NCBI GenBank assembly: GCA_003963365.1
Contig: RXJG01000001.1
Coordinates: 353,676-417,675, forward strand
Source: Sphingobacteriales bacterium
GTDB lineage: Bacteria; Bacteroidota; Bacteroidia; Chitinophagales; Chitinophagaceae
Direction of reading: 5' to 3'
Length of the DNA: 64,000 nt
The translations under genes and the position numbers were made by a program. The notes beneath the pieces were generated by a model. It was not told where the DNA came from and made no database searches. It was given only the letters and a program-made list of their open reading frames with translations. Shown here in pieces: positions 27,279-35,093 of the stretch (positions are counted from its first letter, which is position 1; every line of letters starts with the position of its first letter).

Positions 27279-28391
27279 TTAAATCCCTGTAAGAAACTGG
27301 TTATGAAGATAGTCAACTACATTAACAAGGTTATTGGTGGACTCATAAACCTGTAATTGACGATCGGCACCCGTGCCGCCTTCCAGAATTTTGTGTACAT
27401 AATTGATACGGTGGCGGCTACCCAGGTGATCGATTACCGGTTCGATAAAATCGAGCAATTCATAAATTAATGCACGGGTGTTTACCTCGGCTTCCTTACC
27501 AAAATCAATCAGGCTTCCATCAATTCCATAACGGCTGGCCCGCCATTTATTTTCGTTAATGAGTGCTCTTGAGTACTGAATAAAATTGAGGTTTTTGGAA
27601 CGCAGCATATATATCCTTGCACATATGGCCTGGAATAAGGAAGCAATCGTAATGGTTTCGTCAACCGTCATCGGTACATCGCAGATACGGAACTCAACTG
27701 TGTTAAAGAAAGGATGAACCCTTAAATCCCACCAAATTTTTTTAGCGTTATCAATGCAATTGGTTTTAATAAGCAGTTTCACATAGTTATCATACGCTTC
27801 AATACTGTCAAATGCTTCCGGTATTCCTGTACGGGGAAATTTATCAAATACTTTTGTGCGGAAAGATTTATAACCGGTTTGCCTTCCTTCCCAAAAAGGC
27901 GAATTACAGCTTAATGCATAAATATGCGGCAGAAAGTAACGGGTGGAATTAGCAATGTGATTGGCCATTTCTCTTGTTTCCATTCCCACATGCACATGCA
28001 AACCAAAGATGAGATTACTCCTGGCAGCTTCCTGCAATTCATTTACTATTTCATTGTACCGTGCATGGTCGGTAATCAATTGACTTTCCCAATGACTGAA
28101 AGGGTGTGTACCGGCTGCGGCAGTCCAAAATCCCAGCGAATCAGCAATGCCGGAAATGGTTTTGCGGAGGGTAGAAACATCATTCCATGCTTCATCAATA
28201 TCCTGGCAAATATCAGTGCCTACTTCCACCACAGCCTGGTGCATCTCTGCCTTTACTTTGTCTTTAATAACTTTTTGTCCTTCGCTTACTATTCTTTGCT
28301 CATGACTTTTCAATTCCCTTGTCTGCGGGTCAAGCACCATATATTCTTCTTCCACACCCAGCGTAAAATGTTTGTAACTGATATTAGCCAT
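27279..28391 (-). CDS. GCS2-family carboxylate-amine ligase (YbdK-like)
   Basis: 370 residues. FTLGVEEEYMVLDPQTREL is the family's N-terminal ATP/Mg motif, with HQAVVEVGTDIC, GLHVHVGMETREMANHIAN, and VEFRICDVPMTVDETI the further conserved blocks of glutamate-cysteine ligase type 2 enzymes. Family members form amide bonds between a gamma- or alpha-carboxylate and an amine using ATP; E. coli YbdK has only weak gamma-glutamylcysteine activity, so the substrate here is open. It neighbours an Uma2 gene and an ATP-grasp gene on the same strand. Confidence 0.92.
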   Translation of the reverse strand: MANISYKHFTLGVEEEYMVLDPQTRELKSHEQRIVSEGQKVIKDKVKAEMHQAVVEVGTDICQDIDEAWNDVSTLRKTISGIADSLGFWTAAAGTHPFSHWESQLITDHARYNEIVNELQEAARSNLIFGLHVHVGMETREMANHIANSTRYFLPHIYALSCNSPFWEGRQTGYKSFRTKVFDKFPRTGIPEAFDSIEAYDNYVKLLIKTNCIDNAKKIWWDLRVHPFFNTVEFRICDVPMTVDETITIASLFQAICARIYMLRSKNLNFIQYSRALINENKWRASRYGIDGSLIDFGKEAEVNTRALIYELLDFIEPVIDHLGSRHRINYVHKILEGGTGADRQLQVYESTNNLVNVVDYLHNQFLTGI

Positions 28392-28400
28392 ACAATTTTT

Positions 28401-29021
28401 TTATTTTTCAAAAATCGCTGATACGTTTATCTCAAGCCCCGGCATAACCAGAGTGGTTATTATATCGCCATCCGTATACAAGCCGGAATTATGGTATTTG
28501 CCATTTTCATGTAATGAATACGTAATTAAATTTTGTTCAACCGGATTTATTATCCAGTATTCTTTAACGCCGGCTTCCTCATACAACTCAAATTTTATTT
28601 TTATTTCTTTTTTTGAATTTCCTGGTGAAAGTATTTCCACTATTAAATCCGGTGCACCACAACAGCCACGTTCATCTAATTTTGAGTCGTCACAAATCAC
28701 ACAAATATCCGTCTGTACAACAGTAGTGATTTCTTCATCTTTCATTTTATTCTTTACAGGTAATCTTACATCAAACGGCGCTGAAAATATTTTACACGAT
28801 TTCCCTTTTAAATAATTATAAATCGTTGCTGAAAGATTCATAGATATTTCCTGGTGCTTAAGGGAGGGTGCCGGGCTCATTTTAAAAATCTTCCCTTTAA
28901 TCAGTTCCAGCCTTTCTTCAAACTTCCATTTCAAATAATCAGCATACGTATAATTGAGGGACGAATCGGGTTCCTCTACCTGTATAAAACTGTTTTTTTC
29001 TTCATCATATACTGTATACAT
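28401..29021 (-). CDS. Uma2-family (DUF820) PD-(D/E)XK nuclease-like protein
   Basis: 206 residues. The Uma2 motif set is clear: YLKWKFEERLELIKGKIFKMSPAPSLKHQ (in two parts), DVRLPV, VQTDICVICDD, APDLIVEILSPGNSKKE, and KEYWIINPVEQNLITY. The catalytic core D...E-x-L with downstream K matches the restriction-endonuclease-like fold. These genes occur in many Bacteroidota and cyanobacteria, are often mobile, and their in vivo role is unknown. It lies 9 bases before the carboxylate-amine ligase and may be translationally linked. Confidence 0.88.
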   Translation of the reverse strand: MYTVYDEEKNSFIQVEEPDSSLNYTYADYLKWKFEERLELIKGKIFKMSPAPSLKHQEISMNLSATIYNYLKGKSCKIFSAPFDVRLPVKNKMKDEEITTVVQTDICVICDDSKLDERGCCGAPDLIVEILSPGNSKKEIKIKFELYEEAGVKEYWIINPVEQNLITYSLHENGKYHNSGLYTDGDIITTLVMPGLEINVSAIFEK

Positions 29022-29083
29022 AAGGTTTGTTTTGTGAGAATGATCGTGTAAACAAACTATAATTTCTACCTGTCAACTGGCAG

Positions 29084-30037
29084 CTATATCAATCGCTGCT
29101 TGTTCGCACTGCGTTTAATATATTCCCCCCAGGTTAAATTATCCATACCCGGCTGATGTGCCATTGCTTTTTCAATAGCATAATTGGCGGTTGTTTCCAC
29201 TACCCAGGTAAAATTTTCTTCCCCCACACTGGCTTTATCAGCGTCTGGCGCAGGATTGCAAAAATCAATAGCATAAGGAACACCATCTCTCAATGCTAAT
29301 TCTACGGTATTAAAATCGTAACCGAGATATTGGTTGATGCGAAGTACGATGTCCTGCATTAATTTATATCGCTCAGGTGAAGGACTAAAATCAGCTACGT
29401 AACGCAGGTGATGCGGATTGCGTGGTTCATACGGCATAATACGTACATATTTGCCGCCAATACAATAGCATCGGTAATATTCATCAAACTTAATTTCCTC
29501 CTGCAGCAGCATAACCAACTGACCAGTTTCCTGGTGTTTTTGAAAAAAATCATTCAGGCTGTCTAATCGATATACATTTTTCCATCCGCCACCGGCAAAT
29601 GGTTTCATATAAGCCGGAAAGCCAACATAGTTGAAAATGCCTTCCCAATCCATTGGATAAGCAAGGTTGCTGAAGGATTGTTCCGATGTATCATCGGGCA
29701 AATCTTTCGAGGGAAGAATAACTGTTTTGGGAACAGGCACACCAATCTTTACCGCTAAACAATTATTGAAAAACTTTTCATCCGCACTCCACCAAAATGG
29801 ATTGTTGATTACGGCGGTACCGCAAATAGCCGCATCTTTTAAATAAGCCCGGTAAAAAGGAACATCCTGCGAAATACGGTCGAAAATAACGGCATATTCA
29901 CTGGCATCTCCCTGTACTACTTTATCAATACGTACAGGCTCTGCCATTATACCATCAATGTTTTTGGAGTTGATTCTTTCAATCAAAGCCGTAGGAAAGG
30001 AGCGTTCCTTACCAAAGAGAATTCCAATTTTTTTCAT
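29084..30037 (-). CDS. ATP-grasp domain protein (RimK/GshB-like)
   Basis: 317 residues from ATG at 30037 (MKKIGILFGKERSFP); a TTG two codons earlier is less likely. The ATP-grasp core includes GFPAYMKPFAGGGWKNVY (nucleotide loop), LLQEEIKFDEYYRCYCIGGKY, and YDFNTVELALRDGVPYAIDF with Asp/Asn ligands followed by N-P-A-P. This fold ligates a carboxylate to an amine through an acyl-phosphate. Upstream of Uma2 and GCS2 genes; divergent from a cytosolic esterase. Substrates unknown. Confidence 0.85.
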   Translation of the reverse strand: MKKIGILFGKERSFPTALIERINSKNIDGIMAEPVRIDKVVQGDASEYAVIFDRISQDVPFYRAYLKDAAICGTAVINNPFWWSADEKFFNNCLAVKIGVPVPKTVILPSKDLPDDTSEQSFSNLAYPMDWEGIFNYVGFPAYMKPFAGGGWKNVYRLDSLNDFFQKHQETGQLVMLLQEEIKFDEYYRCYCIGGKYVRIMPYEPRNPHHLRYVADFSPSPERYKLMQDIVLRINQYLGYDFNTVELALRDGVPYAIDFCNPAPDADKASVGEENFTWVVETTANYAIEKAMAHQPGMDNLTWGEYIKRSANKQRLI

Positions 30038-30204
30038 ATGCAAATTGTTTAGAGGTCAGCCCTATAATCATTGAATTAAGAAAAGCGTTAAGGTCAACCA
30101 TGTTTATCAAATATATTTTTAATGTGGTAAAAAAACAAATTCATTTGGCAGGACAGGCATAATAAAAAATTAACCTTTGCTACCGGCTAATTTCACTGTT
30201 TTCC

Positions 30205-30212
30205 TATATTTG
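30205..30212 (+). promoter_or_regulatory. Candidate -7 element TATATTTG
   Basis: TATATTTG matches the Bacteroidota TAnnTTTG box and ends six bases before the ATG of the esterase, which would give a nearly leaderless mRNA. The nearest TTTG lies 25 bases upstream, somewhat farther than usual. Confidence 0.3.
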
Positions 30213-30218
30213 AAACTT

Positions 30219-31025
30219 ATGGCTGAAGAGAAATCGCTGAGTGTACTGGTTGAAAACGCATCTATTGATTCTATTTACCTCGAAAGAGAAGTAAAGGTTG
30301 ACTTCTATCTTCCTACCAATGTAGCTAAACCAGCCGAAATGAGTTTGCTGTTGATTAATGACGGCCAGGACTTGCCAAAAATGCCTTTTGAAGAAATACT
30401 GGATGATTTATACAGTGAAGATTTAATTGCGCCTGTTTTTTGTGCGGGTATCTATTGTGGTCCCGACCGGAAGAATGAATACGGTACTGCCAACCAGTTA
30501 GATTATATGGGCCGTGGCACCAAAGCAAAAGATTATAATAAATTTATTTTCTCTGAACTGCTTCCTTTTATCCGCAAAACATATTTGGTTCCTGCATTTA
30601 AAGAAAAATCATACGCCGGTTTTTCATTGGGTGGATTGAGTGCATTGGATATTGCCTGGAATCATCCGCAGGAATTTACTAAAGTAGGAGTGTTCTCCGG
30701 TTCATTGTGGTGGCGAAGTAAAGGTTATGATGAAGGATATAATGATGAGACGGATAAAATAATGCATGAACAGATAAGAAAAGGGAAACATTATCCGTGG
30801 ATGAAATTCTTTTTTCAATGCGGCGCTGCGGATGAAAGTGAAGACCGTAATAAAAACGGCATTATTGATTCTATTGATGATACCATGGATTTGATAAAAG
30901 CATTAAAAGCGATTGGCTATACCGATGATGAGATAAAATATCTTGAGATAAAGGATGGTAAACACGATGTTCCCACCTGGGCCAGAGCTTTTCCTGATTT
31001 TTTAAAATGGGGATGGGGGAAGTGA
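30219..31025 (+). CDS. Cytosolic esterase (alpha/beta hydrolase, esterase D-like)
   Basis: 268 residues from MAEEKSLSVLVENA; the longer frame adds 14 residues overlapping the promoter-like box. Features: LLINDGQDLPKMPFEE at the N-terminal strands, nucleophile elbow YAGFSLGGLSALDIAW (Ser in GFSLGG), and a catalytic His in IKDGKHDVPTW near the C-terminus. No signal peptide, unlike the paralogous-looking secreted esterase at 18915. Placed divergently from the ATP-grasp gene, it could process the product of the ligase cluster. Substrate unknown. Confidence 0.85.
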   Translation: MAEEKSLSVLVENASIDSIYLEREVKVDFYLPTNVAKPAEMSLLLINDGQDLPKMPFEEILDDLYSEDLIAPVFCAGIYCGPDRKNEYGTANQLDYMGRGTKAKDYNKFIFSELLPFIRKTYLVPAFKEKSYAGFSLGGLSALDIAWNHPQEFTKVGVFSGSLWWRSKGYDEGYNDETDKIMHEQIRKGKHYPWMKFFFQCGAADESEDRNKNGIIDSIDDTMDLIKALKAIGYTDDEIKYLEIKDGKHDVPTWARAFPDFLKWGWGK

Positions 31026-31032
31026 GGATAGT

Positions 31033-31123
31033 GAATAATGAATAATGAATAATGAATAATGAATAATGAATAGTGAATAATGAATAATGAATAATGAATA
31101 ATGAATAATGAATAATGAATAAT
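31033..31123 (+). repeat. Tandem heptamer array (GAATAAT)13
   Basis: Thirteen consecutive copies of GAATAAT, one with a single change (GAATAGT at 31068-31074). It begins 8 bases after the esterase stop codon. Confidence 0.97.
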
Positions 31124-31135
31124 ATCTTTTATCAA

Positions 31136-31187
31136 CTATAAACAACCAGTAACTAGCGACAAGAAACTAGCAACCAGCAGCCAACAA
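31136..31187 (+). repeat. Degenerate heptamer array (AACCAGT-like)
   Basis: Seven-base steps such as aaccagt, aactagc, gacaaga, aactagc, aaccagc, agccaac follow the GAATAAT array and reach the smpB stop codon. Confidence 0.65.
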
Positions 31188-31625
31188 CTACTTTATATAC
31201 CGCTTCATCTCTCTCTCAACATCTTTCTGTTTAATGGATTCTCTTTTATCGTGCAGTTTCTTTCCTTTGGCAAGCCCGATTTCTATTTTGGCAAAATGCT
31301 TATCGTTGAAGAATATTTTTAATGGAATGATGGTGTAGCCTTTTTCTTTTGTTTTGGACTCCAGTTTCCGTAACTCTTTTTTAGTGAGTAGTAATTTTCT
31401 TTCTCGTAAAGGATCATGATTATAAATGGTTCCTAATTTGTATTCTGCAATATGCAATCCCTTTATCCATAATTCACCTTTATTAAGAAAACAATACGCA
31501 TCATTAAAACTTACTTTGCCGCTGCGGATAGATTTTATTTCCGTACCGGTTAAAACCATACCTGCATTGAAACTTTGTTCAATGAAATATTCATGAAATG
31601 CAGAACGGTTTTTTAATTCAGCCAT
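31188..31625 (-). CDS. smpB: SsrA-binding protein SmpB
   Basis: 145 residues, normal length. The signature is clear: NRSAFHEYFIEQSFNAGMVLTGTEIKSIRSGKVSFNDAYC at the N-terminus (residues 6-45), ELWIKGLHIAEY, HDPLRERKLLL, and the basic tail GLAKGKKLHDKRESIKQKDVEREMKRYIK. It binds tmRNA and delivers it to stalled ribosomes. Neighbour genes are unrelated housekeeping genes; flanked on both sides by heptamer arrays. Confidence 0.97.
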   Translation of the reverse strand: MAELKNRSAFHEYFIEQSFNAGMVLTGTEIKSIRSGKVSFNDAYCFLNKGELWIKGLHIAEYKLGTIYNHDPLRERKLLLTKKELRKLESKTKEKGYTIIPLKIFFNDKHFAKIEIGLAKGKKLHDKRESIKQKDVEREMKRYIK

Positions 31626-31626
31626 T

Positions 31627-31706
31627 GTTGAGGTTGAAAGGTTTAAGTGTTTAATGGTTCAAAAATATACTAACAACAAACCATAAACTATAAACTACAA
31701 ACAAAA
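31627..31706 (-). repeat. Degenerate heptamer array upstream of smpB
   Basis: In plus orientation the gap reads gttgagg, ttgaaag, gtttaag, tgtttaa, tggttca and later aaccata, aactata, aactaca, aacaaaa, keeping seven-base phasing around a TATTTTTG box (minus strand, 31660-31667). Confidence 0.55.
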
Positions 31707-31714
31707 AAGCAGTT

Positions 31715-32626
31715 CTAATTTTTAAAATGATTCAGCACCACACCCAACTTTTCTCTCATTTCCTTGCGGTCAATAATAAAATCGAGAAAACCTTTTTCCA
31801 GTAAGAATTCACTGCGCTGGAAACCTTCGGGTAAATCTTTTTTAATGGTTTCTTTAATAACCCTTGGTCCGGCAAAACCAATTAAGGCACCGGGCTCAGC
31901 AATATTTAAATCGCCCAGCATACCAAAGGAAGCTGTAACACCACCAAATGTTGGGTCGGTGAGTAAAGAGATATAAGGAAGTCTGGCATCGGTTAATTGA
32001 GAAAGCTTACCAGATACTTTAGCTAGTTGCATTAATGAAAAAGCACTTTCCATCATCCTTGCACCACCAGATTTATTAATAATCATAAAAGCGGTACGAT
32101 GCTGAATAGCGTAATCAATTCCTCTTGCAATTTTTTCACCCATCACACTACCCAATGAACCACCAATGAATTCAAAATCCATACAGGCTATCACAATACT
32201 ATTGCCTTTTATTTGTCCTGTTGCCACACTGATGGAATCATGCAGATCTGTTTTCTTCCAGATTTCTTCCAGTCGCTTGTGATATGGTTTCAGGTCAGTA
32301 AAACCTAAAAAGTCTTTGGAGCGGATGTTGGTGAATAGTTCAGTGTATTGCTGTTCGTCAAATAAAATTTCAAAATAATCTACACTCCCTATACGGTGGT
32401 GATAGTTACACTTGGGACAGGTATATAAGAATTCTTCCAGTTCAGAAACAGTACAGGTGTATTTACAATTCGGGCATTTGGTCCACAACCCCTCGGGAGT
32501 TTCTTTTTTCTCCGAGGTCTTAGTTAAAATGCCTTTCTGCATTCGTTTAAACCAGGAAGTCTTTTGCTGCTGGCCCGGAAAATCTTCACCGGTCAGGTTC
32601 ACCTCTATATCCTCTTCTTTAGCCAT
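31715..32626 (-). CDS. accD: Acetyl-CoA carboxylase carboxyltransferase subunit beta
   Basis: 303 residues. A zinc ribbon with Cys51, Cys54, Cys70 and Cys73 is followed by the crotonase-like carboxyltransferase domain: GSLGSVMGEKIARGIDYAI, INKSGGARMMESAFSLMQ, LLTDPTFGGVTASFGMLGD and EPGALIGFAGPRVI. With AccA it transfers CO2 from biotin to acetyl-CoA to make malonyl-CoA for fatty acid synthesis. Length and motifs are normal for the family. Confidence 0.97.
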   Translation of the reverse strand: MAKEEDIEVNLTGEDFPGQQQKTSWFKRMQKGILTKTSEKKETPEGLWTKCPNCKYTCTVSELEEFLYTCPKCNYHHRIGSVDYFEILFDEQQYTELFTNIRSKDFLGFTDLKPYHKRLEEIWKKTDLHDSISVATGQIKGNSIVIACMDFEFIGGSLGSVMGEKIARGIDYAIQHRTAFMIINKSGGARMMESAFSLMQLAKVSGKLSQLTDARLPYISLLTDPTFGGVTASFGMLGDLNIAEPGALIGFAGPRVIKETIKKDLPEGFQRSEFLLEKGFLDFIIDRKEMREKLGVVLNHFKN

Positions 32627-32693
32627 ATACTGTCGTTTAAGGGGTGCAATATAAAGATTTATTTAAAAACGCTATGCCTGTTGAAAAATCTCT

Positions 32694-33497
32694 TTAAATA
32701 CTGGTTGTTAGCATTTTAGCGGCTATTTCTTTAAACAGTTTGTAAGCTACCATTGCAGTCATGTTGTTAATGTCTCTTGTTGGGTTGTATTCCACTATAT
32801 CGGCACCGATAACCGGGACTTGTATTGATTGAATGATGCTGATCAATTGCCTTGTGTTTAAGCCGCCCGGTTCATGATGTGAGATGCCCGGAGCATACGC
32901 AGGGTCTAATACATCCAAATCAAGCGAAATGTATAAGGGAGAATAAAGTGAATGAATAAAATCGGTACTGAAATCTTTCATTTCGATAATACGTACATCA
33001 TATTTTTTGGCCTGTTCTCTTTGATGAGTATTTAAAGTGCGGATGCCAACCTGCGTAAGTGAACTGATTTTACCTGTTTCCATCAGTCGTGCAAAAGGGG
33101 AGGCGTGTGAATAAGGATTATCATCAAAATTTTCATACAAATCAGCATGCGCATCTAAATGAAGAATATGAATAGGTTGATAATTTTCTGCATGAGCGGC
33201 AATGATGGGATAACTCACTGAATGGTCACCACCAAAGCAAATTAATTTATTTCCATTTTGAATTTGATTGGCTACTGCATTTTTGATAATGGTGAAAGCT
33301 GTGGCAGCATCTGCTGATTCAAGATTCAAATCTCCTTCATCAACATAATTTTCATTGATGGCGATGGACATTCCATTTTCTGCAAAGCGGTTGGCGGAGC
33401 CATCAATATCCATCTTTCTTATTAATGGTGGTGCTAATGCCGGGCCTTTTAAGAAAGATGAGTTTTTATCGAAGGGTATTCCGAGGAGTTTGAGCAT
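32694..33497 (-). CDS. Agmatinase/arginase-family ureohydrolase
   Basis: 267 residues from ATG at 33497 (MLKLLGIPFDKNSSFLKGP); the longer frame adds 13 residues reaching into the repeat-rich upstream region. All manganese-binding blocks are present: FGGDHSVSY, HLDAHADLYE, YISLDLDVLDPAYAPG, and GADIVEYNPTRD near the C-terminus. It hydrolyses a guanidino group to release urea; agmatinase (SpeB-like) seems more likely than arginase because no arginine operon is nearby and the length fits, but substrate is not proven. Confidence 0.9.
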   Translation of the reverse strand: MLKLLGIPFDKNSSFLKGPALAPPLIRKMDIDGSANRFAENGMSIAINENYVDEGDLNLESADAATAFTIIKNAVANQIQNGNKLICFGGDHSVSYPIIAAHAENYQPIHILHLDAHADLYENFDDNPYSHASPFARLMETGKISSLTQVGIRTLNTHQREQAKKYDVRIIEMKDFSTDFIHSLYSPLYISLDLDVLDPAYAPGISHHEPGGLNTRQLISIIQSIQVPVIGADIVEYNPTRDINNMTAMVAYKLFKEIAAKMLTTSI

Positions 33498-33530
33498 TTT
33501 TATTTTTGATAAATGTAAATCATTCAACGT

Positions 33531-33665
33531 CACCAAACGTTCCTATGGAACGAAATGCTTTCTACCCACGATATGCTCCTATGGAGCATGGCGATGGTCC
33601 CGTAGGGACTTGTGGTGGGTAGATAAAATGTAATGTGAGTTGACGTTCCGTAGGAACGTTTGGTG
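33531..33665. repeat. Nested palindrome cluster (REP/MITE-like)
   Basis: An outer 13-bp inverted repeat (CACCAAACGTTCC at 33531-33543, GGAACGTTTGGTG at 33653-33665) encloses an inner 8-bp one (CTACCCAC 33562-33569, GTGGGTAG 33615-33622). Inside are four small hairpins with three-base loops: CGTTCC-TAT-GGAACG, ATGCTCC-TAT-GGAGCAT, GTCCC-GTA-GGGAC and ACGTTCC-GTA-GGAACGT. The rest of the interval to 33849 holds no gene. Confidence 0.85.
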
Positions 33666-33849
33666 ATTGAGGTATAAATAATCAGGAGTTTATAGTTTTT
33701 ACCGGATGTATAATTTTAAATATGGCTTAATAGAATTACAGAACGATAAAAGGATTGTGACACAACAGGCGATGCTATGAAAAACTATCGCTGGTATTTA
33801 GAAAAGCATCCCTCTGAGAAGAACGCTTTTCAATTATAACAGAACAAAC

Positions 33850-34923
33850 CTAAGCAACTGTAATACCTTCATCCAAATAAACATCCTGTATCGCATTCAA
33901 AATCTCCACGCCTTCTTTCATTGGTCGCTGAAAAGCTTTTCTTCCGCTAATCAATCCCATGCCACCGGCCCGTTTATTAATAACGGCAGTAGTAACTGCT
34001 TCGGCTAAATCACTTTCACCTGACGATGCCCCACCGGAATTAATTAATCCTGCCCGACCCATATAACAATTGGCAACCTGGTAACGGCACAAATCAATTG
34101 GATGTTCACTCGTCAGCTCTGTATAAATGCGTGGATCATTTTTACCATAAGCAGATTCTTTAGTATTCAATGCTAAATAACCACCATTATTCTCGGGTAA
34201 TTTTTGTTTAATGATATCCGCTTCTATGGTTACACCTAAATGATTGGCCTGCCCGGTTAAGTCAGCTGAAACATGAAAATCTTTTTCTTTTGTCTTAAAC
34301 GCAGGATTACGCAAATAACACCAGAGGATAGTAGCCATTCCCAACTCATGTGCCATTTCAAATGCTTTGCTTACTTCCTGTATTTGCCTGGTGCTTTCAT
34401 CATTTCCAAAATAAATGGTGGCACCAACAGCAGCTGCGCCTAAATCCCAACTGGCTTTTATAGAGGCAAACATTATCTGGTCAAACTTATTGGGATAAGT
34501 AAGAAATTCATTGTGATTAATCTTTACAATGAAAGGAATCTTATGTGCATATTTCCTCGACAAAAATCCTAATCCACCAAACGTAGTAGCCACAGCATTA
34601 CATCCACCTTCAATGGCAAGCTTGATGATATTTTCAGGATCAAAATAAATAGGATTTTTTGCAAAAGATGCACCGGCACTGTGTTCAATTCCCTGGTCAA
34701 CTGGAAGAATGGATAAATAACCCGTGTTGGCTAATCTTCCTTTTGCATACATCGACTGCAGGTTACGCAATACCTGCGGGTTACGATCGCTGGCAGCAAA
34801 TATTCTGTCAACAAAATCTGGTCCGGGTAAATGCAATTGTTCTTTGCTGATGGTTTTGCTTTGATGGGAAAGAAGATATTCTGCTTTGGCTCCTAAAAGG
34901 TGAGTGATTTTTTGTGATGGCAT
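33850..34923 (-). CDS. fbaB: Class I (Schiff-base) fructose-bisphosphate aldolase, DhnA/FbaB family
   Basis: 357 residues. The archaeal/bacterial DhnA-type pattern is visible: [55 protein letters not shown] (Lys-containing barrel strand), [14 protein letters not shown] and [19 protein letters not shown]. It cleaves fructose 1,6-bisphosphate by a lysine Schiff base, independent of metal. The next upstream gene on the same strand is a class II, metal-dependent aldolase. Confidence 0.92.
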   Translation of the reverse strand: MPSQKITHLLGAKAEYLLSHQSKTISKEQLHLPGPDFVDRIFAASDRNPQVLRNLQSMYAKGRLANTGYLSILPVDQGIEHSAGASFAKNPIYFDPENIIKLAIEGGCNAVATTFGGLGFLSRKYAHKIPFIVKINHNEFLTYPNKFDQIMFASIKASWDLGAAAVGATIYFGNDESTRQIQEVSKAFEMAHELGMATILWCYLRNPAFKTKEKDFHVSADLTGQANHLGVTIEADIIKQKLPENNGGYLALNTKESAYGKNDPRIYTELTSEHPIDLCRYQVANCYMGRAGLINSGGASSGESDLAEAVTTAVINKRAGGMGLISGRKAFQRPMKEGVEILNAIQDVYLDEGITVA

Positions 34924-34929
34924 TTTTTG

Positions 34930-34990
34930 ACGTTTAAAAGTTTAAGGGTTTAAGGTTGCTGGTTATTCCAAACTAACAAGTGTTGTAAAG
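34930..34990 (-). repeat. Weak heptamer-phased tract
   Basis: In plus orientation gtttaaa, agtttaa, gggttta, aggttgc, tggttat, tccaaac keeps seven-base phasing immediately upstream of the class I aldolase start. Short and degenerate, so weaker than the others. Confidence 0.4.
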
Positions 34991-35027
34991 GTAGTCGGTT
35001 AAGGGATTATAGTTTTAGCTATGTGCA

Positions 35028-35055
35028 AAAAAAATCCCGCCATCGGCGGGACTTT
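35028..35055 (-). terminator. Terminator of class II aldolase gene
   Basis: Minus strand: CCCGCC-GAT-GGCGGG followed by ATTTTTTTT, about 45 bases after the stop codon at 35094. Confidence 0.9.
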
Positions 35056-35093
35056 AATATTCTCGTAGCTCGAAGCTAAAATCTCACAGCTTC

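Noticed and set aside
30917-31135. Minus-strand ORF with repeated IIHYSLF
   Set aside because: It is only the translation of the GAATAAT tandem repeat.
33777-33839. 20-codon ORF (MKNYRWYLEKHPSEKNAFQL)
   Set aside because: It overlaps a weak hairpin (GAAAAGC / GCTTTTC) that could end the class I aldolase transcript; length is within chance expectation.
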